This document shows positions 26,089 to 35,810 of a stretch of DNA of 64,000 nucleotides, piece by piece. Location of the stretch: contig NZ_FTMG01000001.1 in assembly GCF_900155965.1 (NCBI RefSeq), forward strand, positions 620,001 through 684,000. Direction: 5' to 3'. The notes beneath the pieces were generated by a model that worked only from the letters and a program-made list of their open reading frames with translations, searched no databases and was not told where the DNA came from. The DNA is from Mucilaginibacter lappiensis (lineage in GTDB: Bacteria > Bacteroidota > Bacteroidia > Sphingobacteriales > Sphingobacteriaceae). Position 1 is the stretch's first letter; every line of letters begins with the position of its first letter. The translations under genes and the position numbers were made by a program.

Positions 26089-26196
26089 ATGAAAAAAGAT
26101 GCCCGGACAACACGCAGAAAATACATTATAAATTATCCTGTACAATCAATGTTTAGCATTACGCATCCTGATAAGCGAAAAATTAAGGCTGGATGA
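26089..26196 (+). other. short divergent reading frame, 35 residues
   Basis: ATG at 26089 opens a frame beginning MKKDARTTRRKYI and ending at TGA 26194-26196, overlapping the 3' end of the DUF6886 gene. A perfect TATATTTG (26048-26055), matching the -7 consensus, lies about 34 bases upstream. The basic N-terminus could be the start of a truncated regulator divergent from the phosphonate operon. I do not recognise a family and it may not be translated. Confidence 0.25.
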
Positions 26197-26694
26197 GCTT
26201 ATCGCTTTCGCAAGGTCAGTGAGTGAGGGAGTGAAACGCAACTCAACGTTACGACTAAGTATATCTGGAATAATATGCGCTACCAGCATTACTGATAAAG
26301 GAATAACCGGCTGATACGATATGTAATAACCTGCACATTCATCTATCAAAGAAAAACTTTCAACCGGCAGCTCATAACAAAACAATGTGGTTGACATCAT
26401 AACTTCATACCAGCCCGATTCTACTATTATTACATGGCTCGCTGTGGTATCTCCCATAAATTTATCAATATCGGCAGGTGTTGTTTTTGCCGACGCGTAA
26501 TAGGTTACCCGTGGACAATCTCTGGGAAGTAAATAATTATGCAACAAGTTTTCAGTTATGGCGAAAACTACATCGCCGGTTATTCCAGCAAAATACGAAG
26601 GGGAAGGCCTGGGTTTAAATTCCTTTATACCGGCTTGTTCACTTACATGAAAAAGCCGGTTATCATTCTTTAAAATATCCGGATCTAACTTCAT
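26146..26694 (-). CDS. DUF6886 family protein
   Basis: Protein of 182 residues without signal peptide or membrane span. It matches my memory of the DUF6886 pattern: LFHVSEQAGIKEFKPRPSPS at the N-terminus, a VVFAITENLLHNYLLPRDCPRV block, then an ESGWYE segment. No biochemical function is known to me. It lies 62 bases downstream of the amidohydrolase gene on the same strand and 164 bases upstream of the DUF5690 gene, which appears to have its own promoter. It could therefore be the last gene of the SusCD-phosphatase-amidohydrolase unit. Confidence 0.7.
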   Translation of the reverse strand: MKLDPDILKNDNRLFHVSEQAGIKEFKPRPSPSYFAGITGDVVFAITENLLHNYLLPRDCPRVTYYASAKTTPADIDKFMGDTTASHVIIVESGWYEVMMSTTLFCYELPVESFSLIDECAGYYISYQPVIPLSVMLVAHIIPDILSRNVELRFTPSLTDLAKAISSSSLNFSLIRMRNAKH

Positions 26695-26756
26695 ATTTTG
26701 TTTTTTGATTGGAAAAACCCGGCAATCTACCCATCATTATTAAATTCACAAATAGA

Positions 26757-28433
26757 TTAGCGTTTGTAAACGATCTTACCCCCAACCAGAGTCATGTTTA
26801 CTTTAACATCACGAATCTTATCCGGGTTTATAGCAGTAGGATCAGCATCAAGCACCACCAGGTCAGCAAATTGTCCGGTTTGTATTTTTCCCTTTTTGTT
26901 TTCCTCAAAAGTAGTATAAGCACCGCTATAAGTGTATGCTTTGATGGCGTCTTCAGCATCAATACATTGGTTAGCACCAATCACAACTCCTTCTTTTGTT
27001 TTGCGCGTAACAGCACTTCCAAGTCTGATCATGGCGGGATACGGAGATATAGGTGCATCTGAATGCAAAGCATAAATAATTCCCATATCCATTGCCGTTT
27101 TGGTAGGATGCAGCATGCTCATCCGTTCAGGGCCATAAACCTGCATTTTTTCGCCAAGCTCATACATATAACAATGGAAAACAGGTATGATGCCATCTTT
27201 TTTGATGCGGTCAAGTATTCTCTGGTTGGTAATACTGCAATGCTCAATCCGGTGACGGGGATCAGGGCGAGGATCGGCCTTCTGCGCATTTTCAATGGCT
27301 GCAATAACCATATCTATCTCTCTATCACCATTGGAATGACAGGCTATCTGCCAACCGGCATGATGGATCGTAAAAAACAAACTATCCAAACCGGCCTGAC
27401 TACGGGCGGGTGGTATACCATAATAATCCTTCTTTCCGGTAACCGGGTTTATCATATCATAAGGCTGATACAACCAGCAGGTTTTGCCGCTTAATGAATT
27501 ACCATGAAAAACTTTGATGGTTGATATCCGCAGATAGTCGGTATTCATCTGTGGTATTTTGCCGCTCAATACCTGATCCAGGTAATCAAATCCTATAATC
27601 AGGTTAAAACGTATTGGAAAACCCTCCGCTACCAATTTGCGATAAACATCTACCTTTTCGGGCGTAGTCCATGCGTCGCCAATACTGGTTAAACCACTTG
27701 CAAGTACCCTGTTAAAATATAAACGGTAGCCCGCCATTTCCTGCTCAGGAGTTGGCTGGGGCGGGTATTGAATATTTTTGGAATGGTGCAGATACACTGC
27801 AGCTGCTTCCTTACATATACCATCGGGTTTGTCAGAACCTTTATATCGTTCAAAGGCTCCACCAGCAGGATCTTTGGTACTTTCATTAATGCCATTGATA
27901 TCCATCAGAAAGGAATTAGCAGCCGAAAGATGACCGCTTATATGGCTTATAATGATAGGGTGTTCAGTTGAAGCTTTATCTAAACTATCCCTGATGGGTT
28001 GCCCGCCTAATTGAGTTTCATTATACCCCACTCCGCGTATCAACATTCCTTTTGGAGTAATAGCAGCCTTTCTCTTAAGCAAACTGATCAGGTTTTTCAT
28101 AGAGCTAACCGTATCAAGCTCCAGTGTAGCATAAGGCTCTTCAAATGCATAAACAGGTGCCGGGTGCTGATGCACATCATTAAACCCGGGTATAACTGTT
28201 TGGCCGTTCAGTTGCACAGTCTTTGTTTGTTTGCCAATATATTTTTTTATAACTGCATTGGTACCAACAGCCATTATGCGGCCATCCTTAACGGCTACAG
28301 CTTCCGAACGATCGCCTTTGTGCTGTAGCGTTATGATATTCCCGTTTAGCAATACCACATCTGCCTGTTGCGCTTCAAGTTGGGAAACAACCAATAGCAA
28401 CAAAAAGCAGGTTATTATACTTCTTATATTCAT
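26757..28433 (-). CDS. amidohydrolase family protein, YtcJ type, secreted
   Basis: Metal-dependent amidohydrolase of 558 residues with a signal peptide (LLLLVVSQLEAQ). It has the Amidohydro_3 layout: small N-terminal beta-sandwich with VLLNGNIITL, the HxH metal motif in VIPGFNDVHQHP, a SHISGH segment, CHSNGD and RHRIEHC metal-site blocks, LHSDAPIS, and the C-terminal KKGKIQTGQFADLVVLDADP. Related proteins hydrolyse amide or carbamate-like bonds, but the family is promiscuous and the substrate is unknown. It starts 20 bases after the phosphatase stop, so both are co-transcribed downstream of a SusCD pair. Confidence 0.87.
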   Translation of the reverse strand: MNIRSIITCFLLLLVVSQLEAQQADVVLLNGNIITLQHKGDRSEAVAVKDGRIMAVGTNAVIKKYIGKQTKTVQLNGQTVIPGFNDVHQHPAPVYAFEEPYATLELDTVSSMKNLISLLKRKAAITPKGMLIRGVGYNETQLGGQPIRDSLDKASTEHPIIISHISGHLSAANSFLMDINGINESTKDPAGGAFERYKGSDKPDGICKEAAAVYLHHSKNIQYPPQPTPEQEMAGYRLYFNRVLASGLTSIGDAWTTPEKVDVYRKLVAEGFPIRFNLIIGFDYLDQVLSGKIPQMNTDYLRISTIKVFHGNSLSGKTCWLYQPYDMINPVTGKKDYYGIPPARSQAGLDSLFFTIHHAGWQIACHSNGDREIDMVIAAIENAQKADPRPDPRHRIEHCSITNQRILDRIKKDGIIPVFHCYMYELGEKMQVYGPERMSMLHPTKTAMDMGIIYALHSDAPISPYPAMIRLGSAVTRKTKEGVVIGANQCIDAEDAIKAYTYSGAYTTFEENKKGKIQTGQFADLVVLDADPTAINPDKIRDVKVNMTLVGGKIVYKR

Positions 28434-28453
28434 ATTGTCTTATCCCGGTTTGC

Positions 28454-29272
28454 TTATTCTAAAAATTTCTTTTTTAGTAATCCGATCTTTTGATCATCTA
28501 AACCAACCTGTGTTTTCAGGAAATTATCAACAGAACCGTATTGGCTCGTTATAGCCTTAAAAGTGGTATCAAGGAATTCTTTTTTTACACCCGCCATATT
28601 TTTAGCTACCTGTTCATCAATGTGCGCGTACTTTACCATCTGGTTTACCATTTTAATATTATCAGCACGGCGATAGTAATTTGAGGCGAGATAATCATCC
28701 ATTATGGTATCATAAGGTACACCCAAACTATATAGCAATAGCGCTGCACCTATACCTGTGCGATCTTTACCTGCTGTGCAATGAAATACCAGGCTATTAT
28801 CCTGCGGTAGCTTAAGCAGTTTATCAAAAAATATTTTATACCGCTCGGCCAAAAATTGGGTATTGCCATAATAAGCATTCATCACAGAATCGCCCTGATC
28901 GCCTTTCAGCTTAGCTATGGTTTTCATCCAGTCTATACCATCGCTGCCTGCCGGACTCAGAATATAATCTGTACCCGGGTTAATACGGTCCGGGGCTTGT
29001 GCCGATTCCTGATTCCCCCGCAGATCAACATCATAGGTAATCTTCCGTTCTTTCAAAACGACCAGATCAGCATCGGTTAATTTACTCATATCGGCACTGC
29101 GGTATATTTGTCCCCATTTTACATGATGCCCGTCGGCCGTAGTATATCCACCCAGATCGCGAAAATTAGAAGCCCCCTGTAAAGCAACGTGTCTTTTAAT
29201 ACTATCCGCTACTTGTGCCTGCGACGCTGATAAAACTCCAAAAGAGATGAACAATAAAAAATATTTTTTCAT
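28454..29272 (-). CDS. tyrosine/lipid-type protein phosphatase (Y_phosphatase3), secreted
   Basis: Cysteine-dependent phosphatase with the P-loop HCTAGKDRTG and the family N-terminal motif NFRDLGGY, followed by IYRSADMSKLT and a DLRGNQE segment. I set the start at 29272, where an ATG is followed at once by a signal peptide ending SASQAQ; the frame extends 17 codons upstream without support. The enzyme is predicted to be periplasmic or secreted. A terminator-like hairpin separates it from the SusD gene, so it is probably expressed at a lower level than the transporter pair. Its substrate may be a phosphorylated nutrient rather than protein. Confidence 0.87.
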   Translation of the reverse strand: MKKYFLLFISFGVLSASQAQVADSIKRHVALQGASNFRDLGGYTTADGHHVKWGQIYRSADMSKLTDADLVVLKERKITYDVDLRGNQESAQAPDRINPGTDYILSPAGSDGIDWMKTIAKLKGDQGDSVMNAYYGNTQFLAERYKIFFDKLLKLPQDNSLVFHCTAGKDRTGIGAALLLYSLGVPYDTIMDDYLASNYYRRADNIKMVNQMVKYAHIDEQVAKNMAGVKKEFLDTTFKAITSQYGSVDNFLKTQVGLDDQKIGLLKKKFLE

Positions 29273-29293
29273 GATATAATATAAATTGAAAAA

Positions 29294-29318
29294 GCAGGGG
29301 TACTTGCGTCTCCCCTGC
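29294..29318 (-). terminator. hairpin with T-run after SusD gene
   Basis: Stem GCAGGGG/CCCCTGC with an 11-base loop; on the minus strand it is followed by five T residues. This is a good intrinsic terminator or attenuator placed between the SusD and phosphatase genes. Confidence 0.7.
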
Positions 29319-29337
29319 TGCATTTAAAAAATTATTT

Positions 29338-30990
29338 TTATTTAGTTAACCAGGTATCCTTGCTAATATCATCAATACCACCAAATTGTGATGAAACTGC
29401 AGCCTGGTTGTTCGCTGCGTTATAGGTGATCTCATTTTGAGGGTATAAAAACCTGCGTGGAATTAAATTATTAGGTGTTCCTATACCCACCCCGCCCTGT
29501 GCAAAAGCAGGAACTCCGGTTCGGCGATAATTATAATAAGCTTCCCATCCGGAGTTGTTGTTTAAAGCAACATATTTTTGTGTAAGTATTTGTGCCAGAC
29601 CATCAGCATTATCACCTTTATATTTTACGGTAGTTAAAAAAGTGGCAACATCAGCGGTAACCGTACCCCAAACATTACCCTGGGCATTAGTACCTACTTT
29701 TACAGGATAATTGATAGTTAGCGCCTTGCTATCAGTTATGCCGTATAAGGCAAGTGATGCATTAATACCATTAGTATACCAGGTAGCCGAGGCACCACTG
29801 ATCCATCCACGGTTTATGGCCTCTGCAATGCCAAAGCACATTTCAGGATAACCGATAAATACAAATGGCTCCTGGGTTGCACCAGATTTATCCACATAAT
29901 AACGATTAAAATTTGAAAAGGAATAGGCATTATTGGTATTATCAGGACCTGCGGATGCTCTTGCTAAAAGGTCAGACTGTGCTAAATCAGGATCAGCACC
30001 AACGTAGGCAGTAAAGTCGCTTAAAGATTTACCGGCAGTAATTTGTGCCGGGGCCGGAGATGCTACAACAAATGTTCTCGGATCTTTTGTTGCGGTAGTA
30101 ATGTTAAGATAGGTAGACCCTACGTTGGCAAAGTTATTGTACGGGTTAAAGCCTAATGTAAATAATGAGTACGGGTTTGATGCCGTGTTAAACTTATAAA
30201 CCAGGTTATCTGCATTACCGGTCATAATAGGGTATTGAGCCGGATTATTGATAATAGTTGCAAATTGCGGAATAACACTCAGATCGGCATTATCAGCAGC
30301 ACGTTTACTTAGGCTAATTAAAACCCTTAATCTATAAGTATTTATCACTTTTTGCCATTGCTGATTTGTTAAACCAAAAATATCTCCGGTTGAACTTAAC
30401 AGTGCTGATGGTGTTAATTTATAGGTGGGGTTTGGCGATGAATACAGACTATTGATGGTGTTATTAGCGCTATCAAGCAATAATAAACACTCTTTATATA
30501 CATCATGTTGCGTATCATACTTAGGCGTTAAATTAGTAGTGCTCCCGTTTACACTTGAAAACGGAATATCGCCTACCCTTTGAGTTAACCAGATTCCCGC
30601 GTAAGCTTCAAAAAACTGGCCAATAGCATAATACACATTTGTTTTACTATTTAGCTGGGTGATTGACTGTTTTTGTAACGCAAGAGCGTATTTAAAAATA
30701 TCATAGCTGTCAATTGTATTGGTAAAACCTGTGCTATAGTTATTAGTTCCACGATAATAAGCGTAGTTCGCTATATCGTACTGATCATACTTATTAGCAT
30801 CAGCAAAAGGGAATTCGCTTGATTTGATCAGGGTTGCGGTAAGGTGATTTAATAATAAAGGAAGTGGAGTTAATGATCCTGCGTTCGCAACGTTAGGATT
30901 ATTAACCAGATCGCCTTTTTGGCAACCGGTAAAAGATACCAAGCCGGTTAATAAAACTAAGGCTGTGGCAATTATTGATCTTATTTTCAT
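29338..30990 (-). CDS. SusD/RagB family lipoprotein (SusD-like_2 type)
   Basis: Outer-membrane nutrient-binding lipoprotein of 550 residues, partner of the SusC encoded just upstream. The lipobox is around Cys23 (VSFTGCQKGDL). The GIWLTQRVGDIPFS segment and the C-terminal EAYYNYRRTGVPAF and RRFLYPQNEITYN blocks are typical of the SusD-like_2 branch, which often accompanies peptidases or amidohydrolases rather than glycosidases. It lies 28 bases downstream of SusC. Confidence 0.93.
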   Translation of the reverse strand: MKIRSIIATALVLLTGLVSFTGCQKGDLVNNPNVANAGSLTPLPLLLNHLTATLIKSSEFPFADANKYDQYDIANYAYYRGTNNYSTGFTNTIDSYDIFKYALALQKQSITQLNSKTNVYYAIGQFFEAYAGIWLTQRVGDIPFSSVNGSTTNLTPKYDTQHDVYKECLLLLDSANNTINSLYSSPNPTYKLTPSALLSSTGDIFGLTNQQWQKVINTYRLRVLISLSKRAADNADLSVIPQFATIINNPAQYPIMTGNADNLVYKFNTASNPYSLFTLGFNPYNNFANVGSTYLNITTATKDPRTFVVASPAPAQITAGKSLSDFTAYVGADPDLAQSDLLARASAGPDNTNNAYSFSNFNRYYVDKSGATQEPFVFIGYPEMCFGIAEAINRGWISGASATWYTNGINASLALYGITDSKALTINYPVKVGTNAQGNVWGTVTADVATFLTTVKYKGDNADGLAQILTQKYVALNNNSGWEAYYNYRRTGVPAFAQGGVGIGTPNNLIPRRFLYPQNEITYNAANNQAAVSSQFGGIDDISKDTWLTK

Positions 30991-31018
30991 AAAAATATCT
31001 TTTTATCTAATGAATTGA

Positions 31019-34000
31019 TTAGAAGCTTGCATTAATATTGAATCCGAAACGACGAGCCGTCTGGCTTTGAAGATCCACACTGCCTGCACCGCCCACCAAT
31101 GTTCTGTCCGACGCGTTATAACCGGCAGCATATTGATCAAGGTCTATATCTTTACGGGCAGCAAAGTATAACAGGTTTCTGCCTACTAAAGCAAATGATG
31201 CTTTTTTCACGAATGATCCACGTAACCATTTAGCCGGCAAATTATAACCTAAGGTAACCTCGCGCAATTTGGCGTAGGTACGGCTAATCATATAATACTC
31301 ATCAAAGTTGCTGCTTATACCACTTGAAATATAGCTTTGAACCGATGTAGGCACATCATTAGGTGCAAAAGTCAATTCATTCATATTAGTGATCTGTCCA
31401 TTGGCAAATTTTGGTGTTCCGCTAACCAGTTTCACACCTTCTCCTATGTATGATCCTGCACCGTTATTACCTAACTTACCGGTAGCTTTTACCGCATTCC
31501 AGTCGGCCAAACGGGCAGCCCCAAAAGCGCCACTCGCACTTTCAATTGATGTACCGCCATTATTTGATTGATAGTAAGTTCTGTCATAAATTTTGCCACC
31601 TATCCGACCATCAAACTGGAAGCTGAAAGTGACGTTTTTATAGCTAAAACGGTTAGTTATACCAAAGGAGAAATCGGGGTTAGCATAACCAAGCAAGCCA
31701 TTTTGCTTTACGCCCCCTCCGGCGCCTAAAGGCAAACCGCCACTGTTTACAATATTTCCATTTCCGTCCCTTACAAATTTAGTTCCGTATATAGCATCTA
31801 ACCTTTCACCTATTTGGTAAACATGGCCGTTTTGTAATAATGATTCGTTACCGTAAATTGATTTTAAAGTTTCTTTATAGGTTGAATAATTTACGTTAAC
31901 ATCCCAGTTAAGCCCTGAAGCGCTTCTTAAAGGCGAACCGTTTAATTGGATTTCAAAACCTTTTTTAACCGTTGTTACACCATTTACAATTTGCGATGTA
32001 AAAGTTGTAGATGGAGCTACAGGTAACTGGAAAATGTTAGGGCCGTTGGTAGTATAAAATGCCGTTGCATCCAATCCTAATCTGTTTTGTAAAAACTTCA
32101 AATCGATACCGCCTTCATATGATTTAACGTCATAAGGTTTAATAGCGGAGTTAGCAATAGTATTTGAAAGCGTTACAGATGGTGTACTGTTATAAAAAGT
32201 TGATGGCGATATCGGGCTTGAGTTTTGATAGGTTGGCCCATTGTATGGCGTAATTAACTCTGTTCCGTAACCTAATAATGTAGTAGTTGATATCCCGGTT
32301 ACAGCCTGGTAAGCAGAACCGATGGTGGTAGCTGTTAAACCACCCTTAACATCGGCAAATGATGCCCGGACTTTGAAAAAAGAAATAGCTTGCGGTAATG
32401 TCACATAATCTGACACAACCGTGCTTAAAGATACTGAAGGATAAAAATAAGTATCGTGGCCTGAAGGCAAAGTTGAAAGTTTATCAACACGACCGGTAGT
32501 GTTTAGGTTAACGTAATTTTTGTAACCCACATCAAATGAATAATAACCGCTATAAACCTGCATTTTTGAGTCAAAATTGTAATTGAAGCCCTGGTTTATG
32601 GAGTTATTTAAGTTATATACGTTAGGGATAGAAAGATCTTTGGTACTTCCCCAGAATGAATTGTAAGTGAATGATCGTTCGCTGGCGCCTAATAATCCAC
32701 CTATATTCCAGCCTTTTAAATTTTTGCTGTAGGTTAAGTTAAGGTCGGTATTGTTTTCTAACGACTTTCTTTGATCCTGCCTGTAATCACCATACCAGCC
32801 TGCATACCACCAGGTGGTATATTGGTTTAAGTTGGTAGAAGCAGGAACCTGTTCGGTATTTAACTCATTATAAGTATCTAACTGTGTGCGCAAGCTCAAA
32901 CTTAAATCATCGGTAAATTTATAAGTTGCCTTTAATGACCCGTATATATCTGTTTTGTTACGGCCACGCAGCCATTTTTCAGCCATAAACCATGGGCTAT
33001 TTAAACGACCGTACTCCTGGGCATATTGGGTCAGGTCCTGAACACCCTGAGGGCCTTTGTAAATATCTTTCAGATCCCTTACATCATAATCTGCAGATCC
33101 GTAAACCTTAAACATATACGAGTAGCTATTGGGGCCATAACTTACATCAGGGATATTGGGTGAATATTGTATATTGGTATTCACATTACCTTCAACCCTA
33201 AGTTTAGGGGTTACATCATATGCTGCACTCAGGTTAAAGTTATCCAGGTTCAATTTAGTATTTGGAAACAAACCACCAGCATAGGTATGTGTATAGGACA
33301 TCCTGATATCGTAGTTTGAACCACTTGCAGCCAAAGCAAGGTTATTGGTACTTGTTACGCCTGTTTGAACAAAATTTTCAAAGTTGTTGGCTCCCCGTGC
33401 TAACCACGGCGTAGGTGTCCTAACGTTGGTAACAGGATTGTATGGGCTATCATATTGTTGTATGGGTTGTCCTTCAAAACGGGGTCCCCATTCTGGTAAG
33501 CGTTGGTTATAATCGTATAGCTGGTTACCATAGTTATATACATAATTAGTACCACGGCCATACTCAACCTGTGCTTGAGGAAGAACAATGAATCCCTTTT
33601 CCAGTTCATTGGTGCTGTTAAAGTCAATTGACCAGCCTTTTTTATCTTTTGTACCTTTTTTAGTAGTGATGATAATGGCACCATTAATACCCCTGAAGCC
33701 ATAAAGAGCCGCAGCATTTGGTCCTTTTAATACGTTATAGGTATCAATATCATCAGCGCTGAAGTTATAGGTGTCTGAGTTTACCGGAACCCCGTCAACC
33801 ACGTAAAGTATATCCTTGCTTCCGCGCAGAACTACTGTTGGCGCGCCAAAAAACTCGGCGCTTGCACCAATATTTAAACCGGCTACCTTACCGGCTAAGG
33901 AATTAAGCGGATTAGCGTCGCGGGCGGTGGTCATATCACTGCCTTTTATTTGAGTTGTTGAATAACCCAGGCGTTGTATTTCTTTTTTAACACCAAGGGC

Positions 34001-34339
34001 GGTTACTACAACTTCTGTTAATGAGCGTGTATCTGCTTTTAAGGAAACAGAGATGTTGGTTTCATCGCCTATTACCACCTCTTGAGTAGCGAAGCCAATG
34101 GTACGAAATACCAGGATTTGACCTTTACTTACAGAGATTGTAAAACGGCCGCCTTCACTTGTGGCAGTACCTTGTTTGGTGTCCTTGATGCCTACGCTTA
34201 CGCCAGGCAATGGTTGATTGGCATCATCTAAAACGATACCCCTTATTGTTAAAGTTTGTGCCTGGAGGTTACTGTAAGTAAATATGCAAACTGCAATACT
34301 AAGTAACCACTTTGAAATTTTGAGTAAACTTTGTTTCAT
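31019..34339 (-). CDS. SusC/RagA TonB-dependent outer-membrane transporter without STN domain
   Basis: TonB-dependent importer. From the ATG at 34339 it has a signal peptide ending in NLQAQ, a carboxypeptidase-D-like domain (TIRGIVLDDANQPLPGVSV), the box TEVVVTALGVKKE, a plug with YVVDGVPVN and ALYGFRGINGAI, and a barrel ending INASF. There is no STN domain, and no sigma/FecR pair is adjacent, so regulation must come from elsewhere. The frame extends seven codons upstream, but the ATG at 34339 sits directly before the signal peptide. It is the first gene after a 346-base gap that starts with the terminator of the preceding operon. Confidence 0.94.
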   Translation of the reverse strand: MKQSLLKISKWLLSIAVCIFTYSNLQAQTLTIRGIVLDDANQPLPGVSVGIKDTKQGTATSEGGRFTISVSKGQILVFRTIGFATQEVVIGDETNISVSLKADTRSLTEVVVTALGVKKEIQRLGYSTTQIKGSDMTTARDANPLNSLAGKVAGLNIGASAEFFGAPTVVLRGSKDILYVVDGVPVNSDTYNFSADDIDTYNVLKGPNAAALYGFRGINGAIIITTKKGTKDKKGWSIDFNSTNELEKGFIVLPQAQVEYGRGTNYVYNYGNQLYDYNQRLPEWGPRFEGQPIQQYDSPYNPVTNVRTPTPWLARGANNFENFVQTGVTSTNNLALAASGSNYDIRMSYTHTYAGGLFPNTKLNLDNFNLSAAYDVTPKLRVEGNVNTNIQYSPNIPDVSYGPNSYSYMFKVYGSADYDVRDLKDIYKGPQGVQDLTQYAQEYGRLNSPWFMAEKWLRGRNKTDIYGSLKATYKFTDDLSLSLRTQLDTYNELNTEQVPASTNLNQYTTWWYAGWYGDYRQDQRKSLENNTDLNLTYSKNLKGWNIGGLLGASERSFTYNSFWGSTKDLSIPNVYNLNNSINQGFNYNFDSKMQVYSGYYSFDVGYKNYVNLNTTGRVDKLSTLPSGHDTYFYPSVSLSTVVSDYVTLPQAISFFKVRASFADVKGGLTATTIGSAYQAVTGISTTTLLGYGTELITPYNGPTYQNSSPISPSTFYNSTPSVTLSNTIANSAIKPYDVKSYEGGIDLKFLQNRLGLDATAFYTTNGPNIFQLPVAPSTTFTSQIVNGVTTVKKGFEIQLNGSPLRSASGLNWDVNVNYSTYKETLKSIYGNESLLQNGHVYQIGERLDAIYGTKFVRDGNGNIVNSGGLPLGAGGGVKQNGLLGYANPDFSFGITNRFSYKNVTFSFQFDGRIGGKIYDRTYYQSNNGGTSIESASGAFGAARLADWNAVKATGKLGNNGAGSYIGEGVKLVSGTPKFANGQITNMNELTFAPNDVPTSVQSYISSGISSNFDEYYMISRTYAKLREVTLGYNLPAKWLRGSFVKKASFALVGRNLLYFAARKDIDLDQYAAGYNASDRTLVGGAGSVDLQSQTARRFGFNINASF

Positions 34340-34685
34340 AATGCGATTTTGATTTAGCACTATAAAACTATCGTCGTGATATTATGGAAGCATTGTTAGC
34401 ACAACAACAAAAAGTTAACAAATTTCAAACAAATGATCAAAAACGCTAAAAATGTTAACAATATAAATACAGAATATTATCAAATAATCAATATTATATA
34501 ACAAGCAATATTTTTAACAAATGATTTATCTATAAAAACTAAAGATAAGACTTTATAAGAGAGCATTTAACAATCGATAGCCGTAAAACAGCACCTTTTA
34601 TTTAACAACAATAATAATATCACCCTAAAATATATTTTCATATCTCAAAAACGCCTGCAAAGTATACTTTACAGGCGTTTAATTC
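34340..34685. other. 346-base intergenic region with SusC promoter and upstream terminator
   Basis: Very AT-rich, rich in AACAAAT-like stretches. It holds the terminator of the BASS operon at its upstream end (34649-34680) and must contain the minus-strand promoter of the SusC gene at 34339. I could not pick one convincing -33/-7 pair. Confidence 0.5.
34649..34680 (-). terminator. intrinsic terminator after BASS transporter gene
   Basis: Almost perfect 32-base palindrome with arms AAACGCCTG and CAGGCGTTT and one mismatch, followed on the minus strand by further T residues. It lies 6 bases past the transporter stop and ends the operon that begins at the sigma gene near 46731. Confidence 0.82.
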
Positions 34686-35786
34686 TTAAATCTCTTTAAT
34701 TTCTGGATTGAGAATAGGTTTACGGTGCCAATAATTTGCCAGTAAAGAGCCGGTAATATTCATTAAGGGGCCAAACACAGCCGGGGCCAAACCAACGGTA
34801 GCTATTTTCCCCATCTCTTTTGCTAATCCGGATGCCAGACCGCCGTTTTGCATCCCCACCTCTATAGCCATGGTGCGGCAATCGCGCTCATCCATTTTAA
34901 ATAACCTGCCTGCCCAGTAGCCCAGCGTATACCCCATCAGGTTATGAATGAGCACCAGTAAAACCAGCATAAAGCCGATATTAAGCAAGCTGCTCCTGCC
35001 CGCCGCCGTAATGATCACGATAATGAACGCTATGCCAAACATAGATACCATAGGCATGGCATACTCCAGCCATTTGGCTCTTTTAAGCAAGTATCTATTA
35101 AACAAAATACCTGCACCAATGGGCAGTATCACCATTTTGGTAATATCCCACATCATCTTAAACATATCTATCTGGATAAAGGTACCACCCAAAAACTTCA
35201 TCAGCATGGGTGTAAAAAACGGTGCCAGCATAGTTGAAACGGCGGTAATGGTAATAGATAAGGCCAGGTTGGCTTTTGCCAGGTACGATATCACGTTAGA
35301 AGCCATACCATTTGGCGAACAGCCGATGAGGATGATGCCAGCCGCAATCTCGGGCGGAAAACCGCTCAGTTTAGCCAGGGTAAAGCCCAGCGCAGGCATG
35401 ATCAAAAAATGGCTGAATACGCCTATGAATACTCCCTTGGGCATTTTGATAACACCGGCAAAGTCCTTTATACTCATTGACGTACCCATACCAAACATAA
35501 TCAACTGTATAAGCGGGGTGATGAGCTCAGCCAGTTTAAATCCATTCACCTGTATAAAATGCTGCGGGTAATATAATGCCGTGGTAACCGCCGCAAAGAT
35601 GATGAGCGTATAAGAAAACCCTTTAAGCTGTTTAAAACCCCGGAACGAGACGGCTAGCGTTACAAAAAGCGCGATCAGGAAAGGACCCGTCTGTTCTGTA
35701 CTTCCACGAAAAAAAAGTGTGGTCGAAATAAGCAGGCATATCACCGATAGGCCTGCTGTTACTTTATATATATTAAAATTATTCAA
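34686..35786 (-). CDS. bile acid:sodium symporter (BASS) family transporter
   Basis: Inner-membrane Na+-coupled transporter of 366 residues with about 10 membrane spans. The two Na+-site regions of the family are visible as GCSPNGMASNV and EVGMQNGGLASGLA. BASS proteins carry bile acids, pyruvate, pantoate and other organic anions. The start is probably TTG at 35786: the frame has no ATG until well inside the first membrane helices. It is the last gene of the operon of exported enzymes, 24 bases after the RraA-like gene, so it likely imports the organic acid those enzymes release. The carried substrate is inferred only. Confidence 0.88.
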   Translation of the reverse strand: MNNFNIYKVTAGLSVICLLISTTLFFRGSTEQTGPFLIALFVTLAVSFRGFKQLKGFSYTLIIFAAVTTALYYPQHFIQVNGFKLAELITPLIQLIMFGMGTSMSIKDFAGVIKMPKGVFIGVFSHFLIMPALGFTLAKLSGFPPEIAAGIILIGCSPNGMASNVISYLAKANLALSITITAVSTMLAPFFTPMLMKFLGGTFIQIDMFKMMWDITKMVILPIGAGILFNRYLLKRAKWLEYAMPMVSMFGIAFIIVIITAAGRSSLLNIGFMLVLLVLIHNLMGYTLGYWAGRLFKMDERDCRTMAIEVGMQNGGLASGLAKEMGKIATVGLAPAVFGPLMNITGSLLANYWHRKPILNPEIKEI

Positions 35787-35810
35787 TGTATTTCGATTTA
35801 AGGTGTATCA

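Noticed and set aside
34948..35571. Long plus-strand open frame opposite the BASS transporter gene
   Set aside because: The minus-strand frame has clear BASS motifs and membrane spans; the antisense frame arises from codon bias of a membrane protein gene.
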